Assembly: GCA_017427545.1 (NCBI GenBank)
Contig: JAFRSO010000083.1
Coordinates: 1-41,943 of the forward strand
Direction of reading: 5' to 3'
Origin: Selenomonadaceae bacterium
GTDB lineage: Bacteria; Bacillota; Negativicutes; Selenomonadales; Selenomonadaceae
DNA length: 41,943 nt
The notes under the pieces are model-generated. The model saw nothing but the letters and a program-made list of their open reading frames with translations. It had not been told where the DNA came from and ran no database searches. Each line of letters opens with the position of its first letter. Position 1 is the stretch's first letter. Of the stretch, positions 9,963 through 17,188 are shown piece after piece. Made by a program: the position numbers and the translations under genes.

Positions 9963-10033
9963 GAACTAGTAATTAGGAACTGGGAACTAGTAGGGATTAG
10001 TTTTCTAGTTCCTAGTTCCTAGTTCCTAGTTCC
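9962..10033 (+). repeat. Palindromic heptamer element, copy 1 (72 bp, plus orientation)
   Basis: The left arm of about 39 bp (GGAACTA, GTAATTA, GGAACTG, GGAACTA, GTAGGGA, TTAG) faces a right arm of four CTAGTTC units across a TTTT spacer. The left arm is base-for-base the same as at 12615-12653, and is present as reverse complement with one mismatch at 26145-26183. This copy is exactly 7 bp longer than the others. It starts at the queE stop codon and ends right before the next gene's SD. Confidence 0.9.
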
Positions 10034-10049
10034 TAAGAAAGGAGACTTT

Positions 10050-11369
10050 ATGAAAATACACTTTTTTACGCTAAACGACATAGAAGACTACCGCAAATAT
10101 TATCCCAATTATGCAATTACTTACGAGCTTATGGAAACGTCGAAGGCTCAAAGCAAAGAGGATTTCGACCAAGAACTTTTCTATAACTTCATAACCAAGA
10201 CGTATAACGTACCCGGCGGAATATTTGAGTCGCGGATATGGGGGGATACGGGCTTCCCCGGCTTGAGACTTGATTTTAATTTCGGCTTGAGATTGGACAT
10301 ACCCGAAGGGAATTTCCGCGTCAAGATAAGTGACTTTGACAGCGACAAAGTGGTTTTCGACAAGTACATTTCGGGCGGCAGATTGCTTTCGGTGGAACAA
10401 TATTTTATCCGTTGGCAAGTGGAAGTTTTCTTGGACGAGCAAAAGATATTCGACCACACGCTAAACCTTGAAGGTCAGCCCGTCGCCATAATGTGCAAAT
10501 TCAATGCGTTGGGAGATACTATAGCATTTCTGCCATATTTCAGGGAGTTTCAAAAGTATCATCGTTGCAAGTTATCAGTGTGCCTGCCCGATTTCATCAG
10601 CGAATTTGCAAAGCAACTTTATCCCGACATTGAGCAGATTGACGAGATAAATTTCGACACCTACGCGACATATTATCCGATGATGATGATAGCACCTTTC
10701 CCGGCAGTACCCGTTGATACGCGTTCAATGCAAATGGAACGAGTGAGCGGAATGCTCTTCGGGATAGACTATCTCCCGCCCAAAGCAATATTCAAACCGA
10801 CATTACCGCCCGTCACGGATGAGCCGTATGTATGTATCGGTATACAGGGTTCAAATGTGCGAAAAGGCTGGCTTTATCCCGGCGGCTGGGATATAGTCGT
10901 CGATTGTCTGAAGCGGCGCGGCTATCGAGTTTTTTGCATAGACAGGGATAAAACGATGACGCAGTACAGCTACACAATCAGCATACCTGAAGGGGCGGAG
11001 GATTTTACGGGCAACCTGCCTATTCTTGAGCGGGCGAACATGCTCTATCACGCGAAATTTTTTATCGGACTCTCAAGCGGACTGGCGTGGCTGGCAAATG
11101 CGGTTAATTGTCCCGTCGTGATGATTTGCGGTTTTAGTTTGGATTTTTTTGAGTTTTACACGCCCTATCGCGTATCCAATCGTCACGGTTGCAACGGTTG
11201 CCTCAATGATATTCGGGCGGATTATTTTAATCCGAAGATACCGTGTCCGTACCATAATGAGACGCCGCGGGAGTTGGAGTGTCAGAAAAGCATTTTGCCG
11301 CGCAAAGTGATTGAAACGATAGAGCGGTTGATTGCTGACCGAGGCTTAACTTCACCGGCATTACGCTAA
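10050..11369 (+). CDS. Autotransporter-type protein O-heptosyltransferase (BAHT/TibC-like)
   Basis: 439 aa. The family transfers heptose from ADP-heptose to Ser/Thr of beta-helical surface proteins. The N-terminal half has the conserved stretch GGIFESRIWGDTGFPGL and a beta domain. The C-terminal half is a GT-B (GT9-like) fold with QGSNVRKGW and a nucleotide-sugar site near HAKFFIGLSSGLAWLANA. Near the C-terminus four cysteines in CX2CX14CX11C spacing (CNGC ... IPC ... LEC) match the metal-binding finger of this family. SD AAGAAAGGAG lies six bases before ATG 10050. The gene follows the giant repeat protein and queDE on the same strand, so the giant protein is the obvious candidate acceptor (inference). 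No heptose synthesis genes are in the window. Confidence 0.8.
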   Translation: MKIHFFTLNDIEDYRKYYPNYAITYELMETSKAQSKEDFDQELFYNFITKTYNVPGGIFESRIWGDTGFPGLRLDFNFGLRLDIPEGNFRVKISDFDSDKVVFDKYISGGRLLSVEQYFIRWQVEVFLDEQKIFDHTLNLEGQPVAIMCKFNALGDTIAFLPYFREFQKYHRCKLSVCLPDFISEFAKQLYPDIEQIDEINFDTYATYYPMMMIAPFPAVPVDTRSMQMERVSGMLFGIDYLPPKAIFKPTLPPVTDEPYVCIGIQGSNVRKGWLYPGGWDIVVDCLKRRGYRVFCIDRDKTMTQYSYTISIPEGAEDFTGNLPILERANMLYHAKFFIGLSSGLAWLANAVNCPVVMICGFSLDFFEFYTPYRVSNRHGCNGCLNDIRADYFNPKIPCPYHNETPRELECQKSILPRKVIETIERLIADRGLTSPALR

Positions 11370-11400
11370 AAAATTTTATCGACAGGCTGGAGATAACTGC

Positions 11401-11436
11401 AGGCAGGAAAAATTTTATTCCTGTCTAATTTTTTTG
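11401..11436 (+). terminator. Rho-independent terminator after the heptosyltransferase gene
   Basis: Stem AGGCAGGAA (11401-11409) pairs with TTCCTGTCT (11418-11426) with one G-T pair and an 8-nt loop, followed by AA and a run of seven T. Confidence 0.8.
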
Positions 11437-11462
11437 TGTGTATGTAAAGGGGAGTGATAGCG

Positions 11463-12611
11463 ATGATTTATCGTGAGCTGGGCAAGACGGGCTTGAAAGT
11501 CAGTGAAATCGGCATGGGCTGTGAAGGTTTTGCCGAGGAAAATTGCGCGATGACAAAAAAGCTTTTCGACGTGGCGGAGTCGGCAGGCGTGAATTATTTT
11601 GACCTGTACACGTCAAATCCCGCAGTCAGAAAGGCAGTCGGTAATGCCCTGCGCGGTCGTCGAGAAAAATTTATCGCGCAATCGCATATCTGTTCCGTGT
11701 GGCAGAACGGTCAGTATAAGCGGACGCGTAAAATGTCCGAGGTCAAAGCGGGTTTCGAGGAATCCTTGGAGCAGTTGCAGACGGATTACATTGACGTGGG
11801 CACGATTCATTATTGCGACGCCTTGGACGATTGGCAGAATATTGTTTCGGGCGGGATATTGGATTATGCGCGCGAGTTGAAATCTTCGGGCAAGATACGT
11901 CATATCGGCTTGAGCAGTCACAATCCGCAAGTGGCATTGGCGGCGGTTGAAAGTGGCGCAATTGAAGTTTTGATGTTCAGCGTCAATCCCTGCTACGATT
12001 TATTGCCCGCCTCGGAGGACGTTGAACAACTTTGGGCACCGGAGAATTACGCGGAGCAATTAACCAACATGAATCCCGACAGGCAAAAACTTTATGAGAC
12101 ATGTCAGCGATTGGGCGTCGGAGTGACGGTCATGAAATGTTTCGGCGGGGGAGATTTATTGAACGCGGAACTTTCACCGGCGGGCGTGGCATTGACGGCG
12201 AATCAGTGCATACATTACGCGTTGAGCCGACCGGCAGTGGCAGTGGTTTTGGCGGGAGCGCACTCGGTTGAGCAATTCAAGCAGAGCATTTCTTACGAGG
12301 ACGCTTCAGCTGAAGAAAAGGATTATGCGTTGACGTTCGCGACCTTCCCGAAAATCAGTTGGCAGGGTCATTGCGTTTATTGCAGTCATTGTGCGCCGTG
12401 CGTCAAGAAGATTGACATTGCTTACGTCACGAAGTTTTTGCATTTGGCGGAAAGTCAACCTGAAATTCCCGAAACAGTCCGTGAGCATTATGCGGCGTTA
12501 AAACATCATGCGGGCGAGTGCATTCAATGCGGCGTATGTGAAACGCGTTGTCCATTCGGCGTGAAAATTCGCGACAACATGAAGCGGGCGGCGCAAGTTT
12601 TTGGGTATTGA
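11463..12611 (+). CDS. Aldo/keto reductase with C-terminal ferredoxin-type Fe-S motifs
   Basis: 382 aa. The N-terminal NAD(P)H-dependent aldo/keto reductase barrel starts YRELGKTGLKVSEIGMGCEG and has FDLYTSN, the DYIDVGTIHY strand with the catalytic-type His, and GLSSHNP. The last 85 residues carry two cysteine clusters (CVYCSHCAPC and CIQCGVCETRCPFGV), as in the electron-transferring Fe-S branch of the family. The substrate cannot be told from sequence. The start ATG 11463 is preferred over GTG 11454 because the SD AAAGGGGAG ends at 11454, which is too close to the GTG. It follows a terminator, so it probably has its own promoter, and is linked by a palindromic heptamer element to the small ORF and flavodoxin. 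Confidence 0.88.
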   Translation: MIYRELGKTGLKVSEIGMGCEGFAEENCAMTKKLFDVAESAGVNYFDLYTSNPAVRKAVGNALRGRREKFIAQSHICSVWQNGQYKRTRKMSEVKAGFEESLEQLQTDYIDVGTIHYCDALDDWQNIVSGGILDYARELKSSGKIRHIGLSSHNPQVALAAVESGAIEVLMFSVNPCYDLLPASEDVEQLWAPENYAEQLTNMNPDRQKLYETCQRLGVGVTVMKCFGGGDLLNAELSPAGVALTANQCIHYALSRPAVAVVLAGAHSVEQFKQSISYEDASAEEKDYALTFATFPKISWQGHCVYCSHCAPCVKKIDIAYVTKFLHLAESQPEIPETVREHYAALKHHAGECIQCGVCETRCPFGVKIRDNMKRAAQVFGY

Positions 12612-12614
12612 TTA

Positions 12615-12679
12615 GGAACTAGTAATTAGGAACTGGGAACTAGTAGGGATTAGTAATCTAGTTCCTAGTTCCTAGTTCC
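12615..12679 (+). repeat. Palindromic heptamer element, copy 2 (65 bp, plus orientation)
   Basis: Same left arm as copy 1, a TAAT spacer and three CTAGTTC units. It lies four bases after the reductase stop and directly before AAAGGAG of the next gene. The one-heptamer difference from copy 1 is in the right arm. Confidence 0.9.
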
Positions 12680-12697
12680 TACAAAGGAGATGATTTT

Positions 12698-12886
12698 ATG
12701 TTTGAGGACGGCGCGAGGCTCGACGACATCATCAACATTTTGGGCAAGCCGAAATCCGACGCGGGCAATAATAAAGACCGTCCCATTCCCGAAGCCGCGA
12801 TACGTTACGAGACTAAACGGGATTTTGGCGAAGTCAATATTAAATTTGATTTTGCAGGGCAGAAAAATTTGGAGGTATTGAGATGA
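12698..12886 (+). CDS. Small hypothetical protein upstream of flavodoxin
   Basis: 62 aa, not recognised. It is charged and soluble with no signal peptide or membrane segment (begins MFEDGARLDDIINILGKP). ATG 12698 is chosen because AAAGGAG lies eight bases upstream; an ATG at 12690 is too close to the SD and is in another frame. The stop overlaps the flavodoxin start (ATGA), so the two are translationally coupled. It may be the remnant of a longer protein, since the first helix ends abruptly and the rest resembles half a beta sandwich. Confidence 0.6.
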   Translation: MFEDGARLDDIINILGKPKSDAGNNKDRPIPEAAIRYETKRDFGEVNIKFDFAGQKNLEVLR

Positions 12887-13362
12887 GCAAATTGGTAGCA
12901 TACTTTTCGGCAAGCGGATCTACGCGCAAGCTTGCAAACACATTGGCGGAAGTTATAGGCGCGGACACTTACGAGATTAAACCCGCCACTCCTTACACCG
13001 GCAGAGATTTAAATTGGAACAACTCCCAATCGCGCAGTTCGGTTGAAATGGCGGATATAAATTCACGTCCCGCGCTGGCTGATAAGGCTGCAAAAATTTC
13101 GGACTACGACACGATTTTTATTGGCTTTCCGATATGGTGGTACGTTGCGCCACACATCATCAACAGCTTTTTGGAGAGCTACGACTTCAGCGGCAAAACG
13201 ATTGTCCTTTTCGCGACATCAGGCGGCAGCGGTTTTGGTGAGACGCTCAATCAACTCAAGCCGTCCTGCGCAAATTCGGTTAATTGGATAGTCGGTCAAG
13301 TTTTCCGCGGACGTGTCGATAAATCTGCGGTAAGCAACTGGGTAAAATCCTTGCCGCTCTGA
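12883..13362 (+). CDS. Flavodoxin family protein
   Basis: 159 aa. It binds FMN and carries electrons in the cytoplasm. The phosphate loop (SASGSTRKLA, residues 9-18) follows the first beta strand VAYF. GFPIWWYVAPHIINSFLE is the hallmark aromatic FMN-binding segment, and LFATSGGSGFG is the second flavin loop. The size and the WWY motif place it with the short Flavodoxin_4-like oxidoreductase group. The start overlaps the preceding small ORF. A bidirectional terminator follows. With the upstream Fe-S aldo/keto reductase it could form an electron-transfer pair (inference). Confidence 0.9.
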   Translation: MSKLVAYFSASGSTRKLANTLAEVIGADTYEIKPATPYTGRDLNWNNSQSRSSVEMADINSRPALADKAAKISDYDTIFIGFPIWWYVAPHIINSFLESYDFSGKTIVLFATSGGSGFGETLNQLKPSCANSVNWIVGQVFRGRVDKSAVSNWVKSLPL

Positions 13363-13385
13363 AAAATTTATCGGACAAAAAAATT

Positions 13386-13417
13386 ATCCCCCTCCGAAGT
13401 GGAAGGGGATTTTTTTA
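13386..13417. terminator. Bidirectional terminator between flavodoxin and the 3D-domain gene
   Basis: ATCCCC (13386-13391) pairs with GGGGAT (13405-13410), with an A run before and seven T after, so it can serve both converging genes. The loop (CTCCGAAGTGGAA) is nearly the same as in the terminator at 19079-19108. Confidence 0.8.
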
Positions 13418-13425
13418 GCGGAATT

Positions 13426-14367
13426 TTAATCGACGATATAAATGTCAATGATTTGGCGACCGAACTCAAAGCACTCTGCGACGGTATCAAACGCCACGTC
13501 GATTTTGTGACCGACAATCGCACCGCCGGTATCTTCAGCAACCGCGTAGCCGTAACCGGGGATGAAAACTTTTGTGCCGAGGGGAATGACGCTGGGATCA
13601 GTAGCAATGACGCCGTGTTGGCAGACAGTTCCGAGAGCCGTATAAGCACTCATGCCGGGTTCAGCACTGCTGTAGGCGGTTGCCTCAACGCGAATCACGC
13701 GGCTGAAATCGGGGACTTCGGAAGAAAATTCGTAGTCGTTCAAGTTAAGCGGGGCATCTTCCAGTGCGGAATAAGTTCTGCGTCCGCAAATGCCGTCAGC
13801 TTTCATGCCGCGGCTGTATTGAAAATCTTTCAGGGCGTTAATCGTCGAGGCACCTGCAACGCCATCAGCTTCGCCGTCATAAAAGCCATGTTCAATCAAT
13901 TTATTTTGGAGGTAGACAACGCCTTCACCCTCCATGCCGAGCTTGATAACATCACCAACGCCCGCATATTGGGCAACTTCGCTGACCGTATTAATCACGC
14001 CTAACACCGAGTTGACAGTTGCGGAAACGGTTTTGGGCGGTTCGGGAACATAATCGCCAGGTTCATAGTTGGCAATGTCAATTTCGTTGTAAGCCGCTGC
14101 CCGCAAGAGTTTGTAAGTTTCCGCGCCACAAACGCCATCCACTTCCAAACCAAGCGCGGTTTGAAAATCTTTGATTGCATTGACCGTTGCCGTACCGTAA
14201 ACGCCGTCCGCCTCAGCGTGTAAAAGATTTTGTGCTATAAGGTAAGATTGAATTTCTTTAACATCATTGCCTCTGTCGCCATACTTCAACGCTGCCGCCG
14301 AACAGAGACTTGAGAGACTCACGGCGAAAATCAGAATCAGCGTTAAAACCATTCGCCTCAACGTCAT
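13426..14367 (-). CDS. Secreted cell-wall protein: two peptidoglycan-binding domains plus 3D domain
   Basis: 313 aa. A Sec signal peptide (basic RR, hydrophobic LTLILIFAVSL, cleavage near CSAAA) is followed by two PG_binding_1 repeats (LKYGDRGNDVKEIQSYL and LGMEGEGVVYLQNKL; each with DGxxGxxTxxAxxxFQ and DGxCGxxTY) joined by a flexible linker. The C-terminal 3D domain has the three conserved aspartates (ATDPSVIPLGT, AEDTGGAI, KIDVAFD). This domain has lytic-transglycosylase-like folds (MltA/RpfB type). The likely role is murein remodelling outside the cytoplasmic membrane. ATG 14367 is preferred to the in-frame GTG 14376 because GAGGTGG sits at SD distance from it. It is convergent with flavodoxin. 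Confidence 0.88.
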   Translation of the reverse strand: MTLRRMVLTLILIFAVSLSSLCSAAALKYGDRGNDVKEIQSYLIAQNLLHAEADGVYGTATVNAIKDFQTALGLEVDGVCGAETYKLLRAAAYNEIDIANYEPGDYVPEPPKTVSATVNSVLGVINTVSEVAQYAGVGDVIKLGMEGEGVVYLQNKLIEHGFYDGEADGVAGASTINALKDFQYSRGMKADGICGRRTYSALEDAPLNLNDYEFSSEVPDFSRVIRVEATAYSSAEPGMSAYTALGTVCQHGVIATDPSVIPLGTKVFIPGYGYAVAEDTGGAIVGHKIDVAFDTVAECFEFGRQIIDIYIVD

Positions 14368-14473
14368 TTCATCCACCTCATTTAATCTTTCTTTAATCTG
14401 CGGCAGATTATATCAGGGCTTGCTGAAAATCTTATGGCAAATACAAATTTTTTTTTGGGGCTTGCAAAAATTT

Positions 14474-14501
14474 TTAATGCAGAATAAAATTCTTCCGATA
14501 T
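14474..14501 (+). promoter_or_regulatory. Possible sigma-28-type flagellar promoter
   Basis: TTAA (14474-14477), 16 bp, then TCCGATAT (14494-14501). This resembles the flagellar sigma consensus TAAA-N15-GCCGATAT with one mismatch in each box. It lies about 470 bp upstream of flgG, on the far side of the TnpB remnant. Seen by eye only. Confidence 0.35.
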
Positions 14502-14538
14502 AGATTGTGGAAAAGTTTAGACACGGAAGTTTAAATAT

Positions 14539-14546
14539 AGAGGAGG
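14539..14546 (+). promoter_or_regulatory. Orphan Shine-Dalgarno upstream of the TnpB remnant
   Basis: AGAGGAGG with no start codon within 20 bases. flgG itself, over 420 bp downstream, has no good SD. This may be the original flgG ribosome site, split off by the insertion. Confidence 0.35.
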
Positions 14547-14587
14547 CTCACAAACAGCTAAATAAAAGTTATAAAAGTTAAAAAAGG

Positions 14588-14945
14588 TGATAAGATAAAA
14601 AGCCTTATCAAGTGATGAGGTCTGTGGCAGATGTCGCCGAGTGCTTTTGAGCTACCCGTCCAAGGTCAGAGGAGTTGAGGACTGTCACCGTAGCCCCGCA
14701 CAAACCTAGCGAGAGCCAAGCGATGATGGAATGTGCATTGGACAGACAGACTTTTGCTAAATATTATGAAAGGACAAAATGTTGCTGGTATTGTAAGTTA
14801 GTCACTTTCATGACGCTTACAATATGTACCCGTTCGTTAGCGGGGAATTTAAGCCTGTGGAGAGTTACAGCAAACGTGAGTAGTGAAGGCGAAAGCGGAC
14901 TCTTTGAAGCAGGAATGAAACGTTAGAGTTTATAACTCTTTATAA
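14588..14945 (+). mobile_element. Decayed IS200/IS605-type TnpB 3' end with omega-RNA-like structure
   Basis: In the frame through 14853 the sequence reads ACGELQQT, a stop, VVKAKADSLKQE and a stop, like the variable tails of many TnpB proteins (xACGE...SxKQE). Earlier codons of the same frame (PSAFELPVQGQRS) carry several stops, so no functional protein is made. The zinc-finger and RuvC parts are absent. The interval is full of hairpins: TGATAAG/CTTATCA (14588-14610), TATTGTAAG/CTTACAATA (14789-14797 with 14816-14824), CCCG/CGGG (14829-14844) and AGAGTT/AACTCT (14925-14939). The last would be a right-end subterminal palindrome. In TnpB elements the guide-RNA scaffold overlaps the gene's 3' end, so a relic omega RNA or a PATE-like miniature derivative is possible. 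Ends are approximate. Confidence 0.5.
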
Positions 14946-14969
14946 GTTTTCAGTAACGGATGTTTGATT

Positions 14970-15761
14970 ATGATGAGAGCTTTATGGTCGGCGGCGTCAG
15001 GCATGAAGGCGCAGCAGGCTAATATGGATATCGTGGCGCACAACATTGCCAACGTCGACACTTACGGCAACAAAAAAGTTCGTGCAGAGTTTCAAGATTT
15101 ACTCTATCAAACGTTGAGGGACGCGGGCGGCACTTCAGGTAACGGCACGCAATATCCTCAAGGTTTGCAAATCGGTTTGGGCGTCAAGGTTGCGGCGACG
15201 CACAGAATTTTCACGCAAGGGCCTCTTCAGACAACGGACAATCCCAATGACGTGGGCATTCAAGGTGACGGATTCTTCCAAGTTCAACTTCCCGACGGCA
15301 CGACTGCTTACACCCGCGACGGTTCATTCAAGCTGGATTCTGATCGCCGCCTCGTGACAAGTGACGGATTTTTACTCATTCCGAACATTACGCTTGATGA
15401 AAACGCCCCGATTAGTACGTTGGTTATCAGCGCGGACGGTCGAGTTTCTGATACTCCTGCGGGCGGTGAGCAGACTGAAATCGGCCAGATAACTCTTGTA
15501 CGCTTCGTCAATCCCGAAGGACTTTACGCTTACGGGAAAAATTTCTTCCTTGAAACTGCCGCGTCAGGTGCGCCGATTGAAAGTGAACCCGGTCAAGATG
15601 GCGCAGGTGTCCTTGCACAAAATACGCTGGAAATGTCGAGCGTGCAAATCGTTGAGGAAATGGTCAACATGATTGTATCCCAGCGCGCTTACGAATCAAA
15701 TTCCAAGGCAGTCACGACAAGCGATTCAATGCTTGAGACCGCCAATCAGATGAAACGGTAA
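14970..15761 (+). CDS. flgG: Flagellar distal rod protein FlgG
   Basis: 263-264 aa, normal length for FlgG. It forms the distal rod that crosses the periplasm. The N-terminal rod motif is seen (ALWSAASGMKAQQANMDIVAHNIANV), then GLQIGLGVK, the GDGFFQVQLPDG segment, and the conserved C-terminal coil (SSVQIVEEMVNMIVSQRAY). ATG 14970 or 14973 are both possible; the in-frame TTG 14964 is less likely. No strong SD precedes either, and the sequence just upstream belongs to the TnpB remnant, so translation may be altered. No flgF precedes it. First gene of the rod/ring operon; flgA starts six bases after its stop. Confidence 0.93.
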   Translation: MMRALWSAASGMKAQQANMDIVAHNIANVDTYGNKKVRAEFQDLLYQTLRDAGGTSGNGTQYPQGLQIGLGVKVAATHRIFTQGPLQTTDNPNDVGIQGDGFFQVQLPDGTTAYTRDGSFKLDSDRRLVTSDGFLLIPNITLDENAPISTLVISADGRVSDTPAGGEQTEIGQITLVRFVNPEGLYAYGKNFFLETAASGAPIESEPGQDGAGVLAQNTLEMSSVQIVEEMVNMIVSQRAYESNSKAVTTSDSMLETANQMKR

Positions 15762-15767
15762 TGACTA

Positions 15768-16514
15768 ATGCGTAGTGCTCAATCTCCCTTGTTCCTAGTT
15801 CCCAGTTCCTTGTTCCTAATATTCGTCGCGGCAGTGTTTGCAGTAATGAGCTTCATGCCGCGAACTTTTGCATTTACGATAACGGGCGCGGAGATTCAAG
15901 CGGTGGCAATGGACGCGTTGGAGCAGGCATTAGCTGCGCGCGGTGAAACTCGTCGGCATGAAATTTTTTTCACGCAAAATATTTCCGATATAAAATTGCC
16001 GGAAGGTGTCGTCGATGTCAGGGCACAAATTCCCGCGCAGATAAGTTATATCAGCTTGACACCGGTGCGGGCGTCGATACTTGTAAACGGTCGGCTGTAT
16101 CGAACGGTGAGTTGCACGGCGAGCATTAAAGTTTATGATTCGGTCGTCGTAGCCAATCACGATTTGCGGATTGAAGTGCCCGTGACGGCTGAAGACTTTC
16201 GCATTTCAGAGGTTGTGATTGACGGGCGCAACGAGTATGTCAAAAATATTTCCGAAGTCGTCGGACTCGTCCCGCACAGATATATTCGCGGCGGTTCACC
16301 CGTAACGAAAGGTTATTTTCAACAGCCCGTCGCCGTCAACACCGGTCAACGCGTCAACATTATCTTGAATTGGCGCGGGATTAAAGCTTCGGCGAAAGGT
16401 ATCGTCATGACACGCGGGCGCATTGGTTCGCTGGTCAAAGTCAAGAATGAGACTTCCGAAAGAGTTTTGACGGCGCGCGTTATCGACGCCCATACTGTCG
16501 AAGTCACGATGTAA
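15768..16514 (+). CDS. flgA: Flagellar P-ring assembly chaperone FlgA
   Basis: 248 aa. It is the periplasmic chaperone for FlgI polymerisation. It has a signal peptide (hydrophobic LIFVAAVFAVMSF, cleavage near PRTFA), then a variable N domain and the SAF/FlgA core (DLRIEVPVTAEDFRIS, LVPHRYIRGGSPVTKGYF, VNIILNWRGIKASAKGIVMTRGRIG). The position between flgG and flgH supports the call. The start of the hydrophobic signal segment (SPLFLVPSSLFL, residues 6-17) is encoded by a heptamer array, so the repeat contributes to the export signal. There is no clear SD before ATG 15768; translation may be coupled to flgG. Confidence 0.87.
   Translation: MRSAQSPLFLVPSSLFLIFVAAVFAVMSFMPRTFAFTITGAEIQAVAMDALEQALAARGETRRHEIFFTQNISDIKLPEGVVDVRAQIPAQISYISLTPVRASILVNGRLYRTVSCTASIKVYDSVVVANHDLRIEVPVTAEDFRISEVVIDGRNEYVKNISEVVGLVPHRYIRGGSPVTKGYFQQPVAVNTGQRVNIILNWRGIKASAKGIVMTRGRIGSLVKVKNETSERVLTARVIDAHTVEVTM
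15786..15820 (+). repeat. Heptamer array inside the flgA signal-peptide region
   Basis: Five CTAGTTC-type units. Trinucleotides at 7-bp steps are TTG (15789, in frame), TAG (15796, out of frame), CAG (15803, out), TTG (15810, in frame) and TAA (15817, out). The two units that would give in-frame stops carry TTG (Leu) instead of the TAG of the intergenic consensus. Confidence 0.85.
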
Positions 16515-16525
16515 GGAACAAGTTT

Positions 16526-16557
16526 CTAACAGCTAGTAGCTAGCAGCTAGCAGCTAA
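16526..16557 (+). repeat. Heptamer array, AGCTAGC type, between flgA and flgH
   Basis: A run of TAACAGC, TAGTAGC, TAGCAGC, TAGCAGC units that merges into the flgH SD (AAGGAGGTGAG). About 31 bp are identical to the array between flgI and flgJ (18628-18658), which points to recent copying within the operon. Confidence 0.85.
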
Positions 16558-16569
16558 GGAGGTGAGTAT

Positions 16570-17145
16570 GTGAAAAAATTTTTGGTAGCGGTCGCGTTGA
16601 TAGTGTTCATCTTCAGCGGCACAAGTGAGGCAAAATCTTTGTGGGTTGACGGCGGAACAATGAGTCTTTACGCCGATAAAAAAGCTCGCAACGTCGGCGA
16701 TATTTTGACGATTGTCATCAACGAATCAACCACGCAGACTGCCGCGAAGTCGCGCACAAATTCCAAGTCCGGCTCGATAAATGTCAGCACGGGTACAGGT
16801 ATTTTCGATTTCATCAAGGCATTTTCGGCGAGTGGCGGAGACAATTTCCAAGCTGACGGAACTGCCGCTGATACCAACCGATTCATCGGACAGATAACCG
16901 TTACGGTCGTTGAAGTCCTGCCAAATGACAACATGATTGTTGAGGGCGTGCAATCCATTTGGCAAAATCGCGACGAACATAAAATCACCTTGCGCGGAGT
17001 GGTTCGCCGAGATGATGTGACGATGAATAATACCGTACCTTCAACGCGGGTCGCTGACGCCTCAATAAAATTCGACGGCAAAGGTCCTCTCAACGCCAAA
17101 CAACGTCAAGGCATTTTGACGCAGCTTTTCAATATTCTCTTCTGA
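16570..17145 (+). CDS. flgH: Flagellar L-ring protein FlgH
   Basis: 191 aa. It builds the L-ring around the rod in the outer membrane, which supports a diderm cell. It has a signal peptide (KKFLVAVALIVFIFSG), then SLWVDGGTMSLYADKKARNVGDILTI, INESTTQTAAKSRTNSKSG, the FIGQITVTVVEVLPNDNMIVEG core and the end STRVADASIKFDGKGPLN. It starts at GTG 16570, eight bases after AAGGAGG. FlgH is normally a lipoprotein, but there is no cysteine at the cleavage site here (SGTSEAKS), so a type I signal peptide is likely. Confidence 0.93.
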   Translation: MKKFLVAVALIVFIFSGTSEAKSLWVDGGTMSLYADKKARNVGDILTIVINESTTQTAAKSRTNSKSGSINVSTGTGIFDFIKAFSASGGDNFQADGTAADTNRFIGQITVTVVEVLPNDNMIVEGVQSIWQNRDEHKITLRGVVRRDDVTMNNTVPSTRVADASIKFDGKGPLNAKQRQGILTQLFNILF

Positions 17146-17160
17146 TGTATGATAAATTTT

Positions 17161-17176
17161 GTCGCAAGTAAGCGAC
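17161..17176 (+). other. Small hairpin next to the SD of the flgH-flgI interstitial ORF
   Basis: GTCGC (17161-17165) pairs with GCGAC (17172-17176) and sits directly in front of the SD GAGGTGAT. It is short and its role is unknown. Confidence 0.4.
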
Positions 17177-17188
17177 GAGGTGATAAAG

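Noticed and set aside
9962..10033. Palindromic heptamer elements as simple transcription terminators
   Set aside because: They fold well but have no T run after the stem and are followed at once by SD sites within apparent operons; genuine terminators with T runs are seen elsewhere (11401, 13386, 19079, 39921).
14675..14926. 83-codon frame (plus) as a small gene
   Set aside because: It is out of frame with the TnpB-like tail in the same interval, has no SD, and overlaps hairpins; it is better explained as part of the relic.
14588..14945. Group II intron or known riboswitch in the flgG upstream region
   Set aside because: No GUGCG-type 5' end, no domain V-like hairpin, and the ACGE...SLKQE reading of the TnpB tail explains part of it better.
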